From the NCBI RefSeq assembly GCF_011304195.1, contig NZ_CP049887.1:2108001-2172000 (forward strand): 64,000 nt of DNA. Reading direction: 5' to 3'. The notes below the pieces were generated by a model. That model was not told where the DNA came from. It saw only the letters and a list, made by a program, of their open reading frames with translations, and made no database searches. Positions 20,713 to 29,025 of this stretch are shown one piece after another; the first letter of the stretch is position 1; every line of letters begins with the position of its first letter. The position numbers and the translations under genes are program-made. Source of the stretch: Vagococcus hydrophili (GTDB taxonomy: Bacteria; Bacillota; Bacilli; Lactobacillales; Vagococcaceae).

Positions 20713-21258
20713 TGGTTGATTATGAACGATTAATTCAATCATTCCTCGTGTGACACGCTCAATACGAGCGATTACTTGATCTTTAGGCTCTTCTAGTCGT
20801 GTTGTTAACCAATGAATGACTTGAGCCACAATGGCACGTCCGTAAAAGTCAGCAATTTGTTCTTTCAAATCTTGACTCAAAATATTTTCTGTATAAGATT
20901 GATTCATAATGGATATCAACATTTGATAGGTAATATCATATAAAAAGAATTCCAGACGATCTCGGTTGAAGGAATGGAAGGTGTTTAAACAGAATTTGCG
21001 ATTTTCTTCTGTATAATTTAAGACACTGAGTAAACCGTCGTTCCACGTGTTTAAGTCTTCGTAGTTTTCTAATCCTTTTACAATTTCATTATCAAATGTC
21101 CAGGCTAAAAGTTCGTTGATATCTGAAAAATGATAATAAAATGTATTTCTGGAAACACCTGCTTCTTGAGTGACATCGTTGATGGTAATTTTTTCAAAAG
21201 GAAGATGGTTCATTGATTCTTTTAATGCTTGGGACAAGGCTTTTTTGGTTAAGTTCAT
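20710..21258 (-). CDS. TetR-family transcriptional regulator
   Basis: Protein of 182 aa. The N-terminal TetR HTH (about residues 3-50: ITINDVTQEAGVSRNTFYYH then FSDINELLAW) is clear. The C-terminal ligand domain (about 60-175) resembles that of DhaS-like TetR proteins. The start at 21258 is preferred because AAAGGAG lies nine bases upstream; the longer frame adds eight residues. It probably controls the DUF5692-like gene just downstream and itself. No operator palindrome stands out. Confidence 0.82.
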   Translation of the reverse strand: MNLTKKALSQALKESMNHLPFEKITINDVTQEAGVSRNTFYYHFSDINELLAWTFDNEIVKGLENYEDLNTWNDGLLSVLNYTEENRKFCLNTFHSFNRDRLEFFLYDITYQMLISIMNQSYTENILSQDLKEQIADFYGRAIVAQVIHWLTTRLEEPKDQVIARIERVTRGMIELIVHNQP

Positions 21259-21394
21259 GTGAAGTAACTCCTTTACTAACATGTTTCTATTATAAATTGA
21301 AAAGAAGTAGAAAACAAAGATTTTCCTGAAAGAATTGTCAGTTAGATTTAAAACTGCTAAACTACGATTGAAAAGAAATTAACGAGGTGAAAAG

Positions 21395-22411
21395 ATGGCA
21401 ACGATAAAAGATATTGCCAAATATACAGGTGTAAGTCCAACGACTGTTTCTAATGTCATTCATGGACGAGACGCCAAAGTGTCTCAAGAGACGAAAGACA
21501 AAGTTAAAAAAGCTTTAAAAGAATTAAATTATACAGCCAATATGGGAGGGAGACTTCTTGCTAATCATGGCTCAAAAATTATCGGAGTGATTATTCAAGA
21601 TACAGAAGCTATTACTGAAGAATTTTTTGATAATCCCTATCACGGCGAATTAATTCAAGCTCTTGAAGCAAAAATTAAAGACGCCGGTTACTTTATGATG
21701 TTCCACCGAGTGGCTAATTTTGAAGAAGGTGCCAGATTAGCTGATATGTGGAATTTAGAAGGGTTGATTGTTTCAGGAACCTCTTCAAATGATATCAATA
21801 AATGGCAAACAAGAGTGAGCGTGCCAATTGTCTTCATTGATTCATATGGAAAAGGGATGAATCAACCAAAACTTAATGTAGGAATTGATGATAGAGTTGG
21901 CGCTAGCAAGATGACTACATATCTAATGGATAGGGGCTTTAAGAATATAACATTTATTGCGAAAAGTGATTCGCCTTCAGACTGGAAAGGTGTCGATTTA
22001 GAGCGTTCTTTAGGAATTAAAGAAACCATGGGAAAGAAAAACTTACAACCTAATTTTATTAGTGTCCCGACTACTTATAAAAACTATAGTGCCTTCGTGG
22101 ATGAAAAATTAATGCCTTTCGTCAATCAAGACACAGTTTTTTTCTGTTCCTCTGATTTATTAGCTGTGCAAATTATGTCTGAACTCTATAAAAAAGGAAT
22201 TCGAGTGCCAGAAGATTTATCTATTGTTAGTTTTGATGGCACGCCATATTCAAAATATGCCACACCTCAAATTACAAGTATGCACCAAGATGTGTCCCAA
22301 AAGGCGACGGCTATCATGTCTTTAATGACAGCTAATATTGGTTCGAAAAAACAAGGTTTTCAAGTAAAAGAAATAAACACAACCTTAATAATAGGGGATT
22401 CGGTTAAATAA
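21395..22411 (+). CDS. LacI/GalR-family repressor of the isomalto-oligosaccharide operon
   Basis: Sugar-responsive repressor of 338 aa. The LacI HTH with hinge helix is at residues 2-60 (ATIKDIAKYTGVSPTTVSNV, then the hinge ANMGGRLLANHGSKIIGVII). The rest is a periplasmic-binding-protein-like effector domain (about 62-330; GLIVSGTSS, IDDRVGASKMTTYLM, FFCSSDLLAVQIM, IVSFDGTPYSKYATPQITSM). It is followed by a promoter with two copies of a GGTGTT/AACACC palindrome, the likely binding sites, and then the ABC transporter genes. The inducer is probably an isomalto-oligosaccharide or related glucoside, inferred from dexB. Confidence 0.9.
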   Translation: MATIKDIAKYTGVSPTTVSNVIHGRDAKVSQETKDKVKKALKELNYTANMGGRLLANHGSKIIGVIIQDTEAITEEFFDNPYHGELIQALEAKIKDAGYFMMFHRVANFEEGARLADMWNLEGLIVSGTSSNDINKWQTRVSVPIVFIDSYGKGMNQPKLNVGIDDRVGASKMTTYLMDRGFKNITFIAKSDSPSDWKGVDLERSLGIKETMGKKNLQPNFISVPTTYKNYSAFVDEKLMPFVNQDTVFFCSSDLLAVQIMSELYKKGIRVPEDLSIVSFDGTPYSKYATPQITSMHQDVSQKATAIMSLMTANIGSKKQGFQVKEINTTLIIGDSVK

Positions 22412-22415
22412 AGTG

Positions 22416-22430
22416 TGAAAACGGTTTACA
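22416..22430 (+). promoter_or_regulatory. Catabolite-control (cre-like) site upstream of the sugar operon
   Basis: TGAAAACGGTTTACA lies just upstream of the -35 box. It resembles a CcpA cre element but has one extra base between the half-sites, so the assignment is tentative. Confidence 0.4.
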
Positions 22431-22436
22431 AATTTA

Positions 22437-22465
22437 TTGACTAAAAAAAATAAAGATGCTATATT
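22437..22465 (+). promoter_or_regulatory. Promoter of the isomalto-oligosaccharide operon
   Basis: TTGACT, a 17-base spacer and TATATT with an extended TGC before the -10. Initiation near 22471 would fall on the first operator. Confidence 0.75.
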
Positions 22466-22471
22466 TTATGC

Positions 22472-22491
22472 AAGGTGTTGCGAAACACTAG
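22472..22491. promoter_or_regulatory. LacI-family operator 1 (imperfect)
   Basis: GGTGTTGCGAAACACT is a degenerate copy of the perfect palindrome 47 bp downstream and covers the expected transcription start. Confidence 0.55.
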
Positions 22492-22517
22492 AATAGTATT
22501 TTTTATTTTTTTTAATA

Positions 22518-22539
22518 AAAGGTGTTACGTAACACCTTT
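22518..22539. promoter_or_regulatory. LacI-family operator 2 (perfect 22-bp palindrome)
   Basis: AAAGGTGTTAC and GTAACACCTTT form a perfect 22-bp inverted repeat with a central CG, typical of LacI/GalR operators. It lies immediately before the ribosome binding site of the substrate-binding protein gene. Confidence 0.75.
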
Positions 22540-22551
22540 AGGAGGGGAATT

Positions 22552-23805
22552 ATGAAAAGTTTAAAATTAAAGGGTGTTTTAGCGATTGGTTTTAGTCTTT
22601 TGTTGTTGTCAGGGTGTTCTTCTAAAGATTCATCTGACAAAGTAACCATTGAAGTGTTTAACAACAAATCAGAAAATCAACAAATAATGAAAACATTTAT
22701 CGCGGAATATGAGGAAAAAAATCCAAATGTTCACGTTGTTTTCAGCTCACCACCTGATGCAGGAACAGTTCTTAGAACAAGACTAGTTAAAAATGATATT
22801 CCTAATATTATTTCATACGGTGGAGATATTACTTATACGGAACTCGCTAATGTTGGGATGTTGGAAGATTTATCAAAAGAGAATTTCGCGGGTAATATTG
22901 TACCTGCTTACAAAGAAATGACGATTGACTTACAACAAGAAAAAGATAAATTATATGGTATTCCTTATGCAACGAATGCATCTGGAGTTATCTATAATCA
23001 AGAATTATTTGCTAAATACAACGTAGAAATTCCAAAAACTTGGGATGAATTTATAGCAGTGTGTGAGCTATTTGAAAAAGAAGGAATTACTCCGATTGAG
23101 GCAACTTATAAAGATGCGTGGACGTTGTCTTCCTTATTCAATCCAATGGCAGGTATTTTAGCCAACGATAAATTAATGACAGATAGAAAAACTGGCAAAC
23201 AAAAATTAGCTGATGGTTGGGTGGAGCCGATGGAGCAAGTTTCTGAAGTAATGAAGCATACTCAAAAAGATGCTATGGGAACAGGCTATGCAGATGGGGT
23301 TCAAGCATTTGCTAAGGGGAAAGCAGCCATGTTAATTAATGGAACTTGGGCTATCCCAGAAGTTCAAAAAGCAAACAAGGACATGAAAGTGAGTCTCTTT
23401 GCTTTACCAGCCAGCAATGATGTAGCTAAAAATAAAGTCACAAGTGGGGTTGATGTGATGTTTATGATTGGTAAAGACACAAAAAATCAAAAGGAATCAA
23501 AAGATTTTATTAATTTCCTTTTAGAAAAAGAACAAGCACAGCGCTATGTGGATGATCAATTTGCCTTTTCAGCCCAACAAGGGATTAAACAGACAGATCC
23601 AGCGTTGACACAAGTTAGTCCGATGATTGAAGCTGGAAAAGTAAATGACTTTATCGATCATTTCTTACCAAACGGTTATGACATGGCAGCTTTATTATCT
23701 GAATTCGCTTTAGAACAAAATAAGGCACCAGAGAATACAACTAAGAATATAAATAATACGCTGAAAAAAATGGATAAAGCGTACGATGCAGCAAATATTG
23801 AATAG
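22552..23805 (+). CDS. Sugar ABC transporter substrate-binding lipoprotein (MsmE-like)
   Basis: Family 1 extracellular solute-binding protein of 417 aa. The signal ends in the lipobox LLSGCS. Typical segments are NIISYGGDI, LYGIPYATNASGVIYNQELF, the AKGKAAMLINGTWAI block and SGVDVMFMIGK. It should bind an oligosaccharide, probably an isomaltodextrin, because dexB ends the operon. The ATG at 22552 follows GGAGGGG. The operon has two permeases but no ATPase gene, as in msm-type systems that share the general MsmK/MalK ATPase. Confidence 0.88.
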   Translation: MKSLKLKGVLAIGFSLLLLSGCSSKDSSDKVTIEVFNNKSENQQIMKTFIAEYEEKNPNVHVVFSSPPDAGTVLRTRLVKNDIPNIISYGGDITYTELANVGMLEDLSKENFAGNIVPAYKEMTIDLQQEKDKLYGIPYATNASGVIYNQELFAKYNVEIPKTWDEFIAVCELFEKEGITPIEATYKDAWTLSSLFNPMAGILANDKLMTDRKTGKQKLADGWVEPMEQVSEVMKHTQKDAMGTGYADGVQAFAKGKAAMLINGTWAIPEVQKANKDMKVSLFALPASNDVAKNKVTSGVDVMFMIGKDTKNQKESKDFINFLLEKEQAQRYVDDQFAFSAQQGIKQTDPALTQVSPMIEAGKVNDFIDHFLPNGYDMAALLSEFALEQNKAPENTTKNINNTLKKMDKAYDAANIE

Positions 23806-23817
23806 GGGGAGTTTAAT

Positions 23818-24690
23818 GTGAGAAGTGGTCGAAAAATTCATCCGGCGTTTTATCTCATGGTAGTACCAGTTGCGATTTTATTTTTTATTTTTCATACGAT
23901 TCCTTTTTTACAAGGGATTTTCTATAGTTTCACCAACTGGCGTGGATACGGAGATTGGGAGTTTGTTGGTTTAAAAAATTATTTACACATGTTTCAAGAT
24001 GCCGATATTTTAAATAGTTACTTATTTACGTTCAAATTTGCTATTATTTCAACGATTTTAGTCAATGTCATTGGCTTGTTTTTAGCGATTGGCTTAAATG
24101 CTAAAATTAAATTTCAACGCTTCCTTAAAGCTGTTTACTTTTTGCCTTACATGTTAGGAACGTTGATTATTGGTTTTATTTTTAACTTTATTTTTGCTCA
24201 TTTAGTGCCTGAGTTTGGCATTGGTGCCGGAATTGAAGCATTAAGTGTCAACATTCTTGGAACTGAGTATGCTTGGTTAGGAATTGTCATAGTGACTGTT
24301 TGGCAATCATTGGCATTTACAACTTTAATTTATTTATCAGGATTACAAACAGTAGATCAAGATATTTATGAGGCCGCTGATTTAGATGGGGCAAGTGGGT
24401 TTACGTTATTTAGAAAAATTACCTTCCCCTTGTTAGCACCATTCTTTACAATTAATATGGTTCTTTCAGCAAAAGGTTTCTTAATGGCTTTCGATCAAAT
24501 CGTTGCCATGACCAATGGTGGACCTGGTACATCAACGACATCCATTTCACTTCTCATTTACAAAAAAGGTTTTACAGGTGGACAATTTGCGTATCAATCA
24601 GCCAACTCAGTGGTGCTTTTCCTAGTAGTTGTGATTATTTCGATTGTTCAACTTAGAATTTTAGAGAAAAGAGAGGCGAACATGGGATGA
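23818..24690 (+). CDS. Sugar ABC transporter permease (MsmF/MalF-like)
   Basis: Inner-membrane permease of 290 aa with six helices. The EAA loop (EAADLDGASGFTLFRKITFP) marks the ATPase contact site. It starts at GTG 12 bp after the binding-protein gene, with AGGGGGAG upstream. Its end overlaps the next permease gene by four bases (ATGA), so the two are translationally coupled. It works as a heterodimer with that protein. Confidence 0.9.
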   Translation: MRSGRKIHPAFYLMVVPVAILFFIFHTIPFLQGIFYSFTNWRGYGDWEFVGLKNYLHMFQDADILNSYLFTFKFAIISTILVNVIGLFLAIGLNAKIKFQRFLKAVYFLPYMLGTLIIGFIFNFIFAHLVPEFGIGAGIEALSVNILGTEYAWLGIVIVTVWQSLAFTTLIYLSGLQTVDQDIYEAADLDGASGFTLFRKITFPLLAPFFTINMVLSAKGFLMAFDQIVAMTNGGPGTSTTSISLLIYKKGFTGGQFAYQSANSVVLFLVVVIISIVQLRILEKREANMG

Positions 24691-25544
24691 TGAAAGAGAA
24701 AAAGAAAAATATTTTCAAGCGTAGTAATGGCTCAATTAATTGGCCTTTAACGATACTTTTAATGGCTTTAGCAATGTTTACGATCATTGGTCCACTTTAC
24801 ATGACGTTGATGATTGCCGTTAAAGATCCGTCTCAAATGGATTCGATTCTAAGTTGGCCAACTAGTTTTCATTGGAGTAACTTTAGTGACGCTTGGAAAT
24901 TAACGAACTATCCTGAAAAATTTAAAAATACCTTTATCATTACGGGAATTAACTTAATTTTCACGATTTTTACGAATAGTTTAGCAGCGTATGCGATTAC
25001 TAGAAAGAGATCTCATTCTAAGTTTTTCAATGCCTTGTACTATTATTTTATTAGTGCCATGTTTATTCCTTTTAACGTCATCATGCTCCCTTTAGTCAAG
25101 CAAGCATCAATGTTTAATTTGGATAACTTAGCTGGAATTACCTTTTTATACATTATTTTTGGTTTACCGATGAATACTTTCTTGTATACTGGATTTATTA
25201 AGAAGATTCCAGTTGCAATGGATGAAGCAGCTGAAATGGACGGAGCGTCACCTTTACAAGTTTTCTGGTACGTGATTTTCCCAATGCTTAAACCAGTCCA
25301 TGCGACTGTGGCGATATTAAGTTTTATGTGGACATGGAATGACTTTTTAATGCCACTGATTTTCTTAAGTAAACCAGAGCAACAAACCTTGCAATTATCT
25401 CAATACATATTCCAAGGTCAATTTTCAACCCAATATAACTTAGCCTTTGCGTCTTATTTACTAGTTATCTTACCTGTTTTACTCATCTACATTTTCTTCC
25501 AAAAATGGATTATTGCAGGGGTAACCGACGGCGCAGTTAAATAA
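24687..25544 (+). CDS. Sugar ABC transporter permease (MsmG/MalG-like)
   Basis: Second permease of the importer, 285 aa, with six helices. The EAA loop reads DEAAEMDGASPLQVFWYVIF, followed by the conserved P and the WNDFLMPL segment. The start overlaps the stop of the previous gene (ATGATG). The glucosidase gene starts 22 bp later. Confidence 0.9.
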   Translation: MMKEKKKNIFKRSNGSINWPLTILLMALAMFTIIGPLYMTLMIAVKDPSQMDSILSWPTSFHWSNFSDAWKLTNYPEKFKNTFIITGINLIFTIFTNSLAAYAITRKRSHSKFFNALYYYFISAMFIPFNVIMLPLVKQASMFNLDNLAGITFLYIIFGLPMNTFLYTGFIKKIPVAMDEAAEMDGASPLQVFWYVIFPMLKPVHATVAILSFMWTWNDFLMPLIFLSKPEQQTLQLSQYIFQGQFSTQYNLAFASYLLVILPVLLIYIFFQKWIIAGVTDGAVK

Positions 25545-25566
25545 AAACACACTGGAGGATTTTTAA

Positions 25567-27195
<1,629 letters not shown>

Positions 27196-27256
27196 AGAGT
27201 ATAAGTATGAAGAGGATGACTGAAAAGTTGTTCTCTTTTTTGATTCTTTCAATTTC

Positions 27257-27286
27257 TTGGAGCTAAACGCCTTTTTCATCACGCTT
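27257..27286 (+). repeat. Dispersed structured repeat, partial copy (right box only)
   Basis: TTGGAGCTAAACGCCTTTTT then CATCACGC is the right box of the repeat described for 27292-27407. It stands about 10 bp upstream of the full copy. A right-box copy next to a full copy also occurs at 46.3 kb. Confidence 0.7.
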
Positions 27287-27291
27287 TTGTA

Positions 27292-27407
27292 GTTCGGGTT
27301 CAAAAGGCACCTCCTGCGACAACTTTGCAAATACTAATCAATTCGAAAGGCGTGAATTGTTTAGTATTCACTCCAGTTGCTTGGAGCTAAACGCCTTTTT
27401 CACCACG
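27292..27407 (+). repeat. Dispersed structured repeat, full copy A
   Basis: Intergenic element of about 115 bp between dexB and the thiolase gene. The left box (AGTTCGGGTTCAAAAGGC) is followed by CTCC and CAACT, a central hairpin at 27330-27368 (ATACTAATCAATTC with GAATTGTTTAGTAT), then the right box CTCCAGTTGCTTGGAG and GCCTTTTTCACC. Three nested pairings are possible: AAAAGGC with GCCTTTT, CTCC with GGAG, and CAACT with AGTTG. Related copies are at about 42.9, 46.3, 51.2 and 57.2 kb. No protein-coding frame is seen in 27196-27519. Confidence 0.75.
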
Positions 27408-27488
27408 CTTTTTAAATTATCTCTAAATTTTTCAAAAGGGAGTCGCTTTTTTGGTTAAGAATGATTAAAATAGATGAGTATATAAAAA

Positions 27489-27500
27489 GCGCTTTTATAA
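27489..27500. promoter_or_regulatory. Palindrome upstream of the thiolase gene
   Basis: The core AAAAGCGCTTTT (about 27485-27496) is a perfect 12-bp palindrome shortly before the ribosome binding site. It resembles the core of a cre element but lacks the outer TG/CA. Confidence 0.3.
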
Positions 27501-27519
27501 ATCTAGGAGGTTTTTGTAA

Positions 27520-28698
27520 GTGAGAGAAGTCGTTATTGTATCTGCCAAAAGAACGCCAATTGGGAGTTTTGGAGGTAGTTTTAAAGATATATCAGCTGTG
27601 GAATTAGGGACGCAGTTAGTAAAAAAAAGTTTAGCGGAAATCAACTTAGAGGCTAGTTTGATTGATGAAGTTATTATGGGAAATGTATTATCAGCTGGTT
27701 TAGGTCAAAATGTAGCGAGACAAGTCGCTGTAAATGCAGGCATTCCGATAGAAGCATCAGCTTTTACAGTTAATAAAGTCTGTGGTTCTGGACTTAAAGC
27801 GGTTATTTTAGGAGCTCAATCAATTCAATTAGGCGATAACGAGATTGTGATTGCTGGGGGAACTGAAAGCATGAGTCAATCTCCTTACATCGTGCCAAGT
27901 CATCGTTTTGGTCAAAAAATTGGGAATAGCACCATGATTGATACCATGATGAGAGATGGATTAAGCGATGCGTTTGATGAACTTCCTATGGGAAATACAG
28001 CAGAAAATATTGTTGAAAAATATCAATTAACGCGAGAAGAACAAGATGAATTTTCAGCTAATAGCCAACAGAAAGCTGAAAATGCCATTAAATCAGGTCG
28101 TTTTGTCGATGAAATTATTCCAATCGAAGTGCCAGTTAGACGGGGAGAACCTATTGTTGTTGATACAGATGAATTTCCAAGATTTGGAACAACTACAGAA
28201 AAATTGGCTAAGCTAAGACCATCCTTTAAAAAAGAGGGTAGTGTGACAGCAGGTAATGCTTCAGGTATTAACGACGGGGCAGCCCTAGTTATTATGATGT
28301 CAGCTGAAAAAGCAGCGGAATTAGGCCTTGAAGTTTTAGGGAAAGTGACCTCTTATGCGACAAGTGGTGTCGACCCAACAATTATGGGGACAGGTCCAAT
28401 TACAGCGACGCAAAAAGCCTTGAAGAAAGCAGGCAAAGAAGTGACTGATTTAGATTTAGTCGAAGGCAACGAAGCTTTTGCCGCCCAATCTTTAAGTGTC
28501 ATGAGAGAGTTAAAGTTAAATCCTGAGATCACAAATGTTAATGGTGGTGCAATTGCATTAGGTCACCCAATTGGTGCGAGTGGCACGCGAATTTTAGTGA
28601 CGTTACTCCATGAAATGAAGAAAAGAGAAGCAAAAACTGGGTTAGCCACTTTATGTATTGGTGGGGGACAAGGGATTTCAATGGTTGTTTCTCGTTAA
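27520..28698 (+). CDS. Acetyl-CoA C-acetyltransferase (thiolase)
   Basis: Biosynthetic thiolase of 392 aa that condenses two acetyl-CoA to acetoacetyl-CoA. Motifs are NKVCGSGLKA with the nucleophile Cys (about residue 88), NVNGGAIALGHPIGASG with the catalytic His, and CIGGGQG with the second Cys. It starts at GTG nine bases after AGGAGG. It probably supplies HMG-CoA synthase (mvaS at 55.8 kb) for the mevalonate pathway. In enterococci this activity is the N-terminal half of MvaE; here thiolase and HMG-CoA reductase are separate, unlinked genes. Confidence 0.92.
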   Translation: MREVVIVSAKRTPIGSFGGSFKDISAVELGTQLVKKSLAEINLEASLIDEVIMGNVLSAGLGQNVARQVAVNAGIPIEASAFTVNKVCGSGLKAVILGAQSIQLGDNEIVIAGGTESMSQSPYIVPSHRFGQKIGNSTMIDTMMRDGLSDAFDELPMGNTAENIVEKYQLTREEQDEFSANSQQKAENAIKSGRFVDEIIPIEVPVRRGEPIVVDTDEFPRFGTTTEKLAKLRPSFKKEGSVTAGNASGINDGAALVIMMSAEKAAELGLEVLGKVTSYATSGVDPTIMGTGPITATQKALKKAGKEVTDLDLVEGNEAFAAQSLSVMRELKLNPEITNVNGGAIALGHPIGASGTRILVTLLHEMKKREAKTGLATLCIGGGQGISMVVSR

Positions 28699-28722
28699 TT
28701 AATAAGAAAAAAAGGTATTCAT

Positions 28723-28751
28723 TTGACTTATGTTATTTAACAGCGTACAGT
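28723..28751 (+). promoter_or_regulatory. Promoter of the Mg2+ transporter transcript
   Basis: TTGACT, a 17-base spacer and TACAGT just ahead of the riboswitch leader. Confidence 0.5.
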
Positions 28752-28759
28752 CGAGGTAA

Positions 28760-28945
28760 CAAAAGAATATTGTCTTACGTTAGGTGAGGCTCCTATATAG
28801 AAATACGCTACTGCCCTGCAAATATCCAGAGATGTCTGAGAGGGTCAACAGGAACTGTCGATGAAGGCTTTTCTTAATGTAGCTGATGAATGTCTACGCT
28901 ATATAGTGCTAAAACTCCACGAAGAGAAGCCGGATATAAATAGAA
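28760..28945 (+). promoter_or_regulatory. M-box (ykoK) magnesium riboswitch
   Basis: The leader carries the M-box conserved blocks: GTTAGGTGAGGCTCCTATAT, ACGCTACTGCC, GGGTCAACAGGAACTGTCG, AAGGCTTTTCTTAATGTAGC and GTGCTAAAACTCCACGA. M-box RNAs bind several Mg2+ ions and fold to allow a terminator when Mg2+ is plentiful. It lies directly upstream of a P-type Mg2+ ATPase gene, the expected target. The exact ends are approximate. Confidence 0.92.
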
Positions 28946-28954
28946 GTTTTTTTA

Positions 28955-28986
28955 GGCACTCTCCACGGATGGAGGGTGCTTTTTAT
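28955..28986 (+). terminator. Riboswitch-controlled terminator
   Basis: GCACTCTCCA pairs with TGGAGGGTGC and runs into TTTTT, between the M-box and the ATPase start. It should form in high Mg2+. Confidence 0.82.
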
Positions 28987-29025
28987 CTTGCCTAAAAAAG
29001 ACTAGATTCAAGAAGGGGTGGGGTT

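Noticed and set aside
28741-28990. T-box or other amino-acid leader
   Set aside because: The conserved blocks are those of the M-box and the next gene is an Mg2+ ATPase; there is no T-box sequence.
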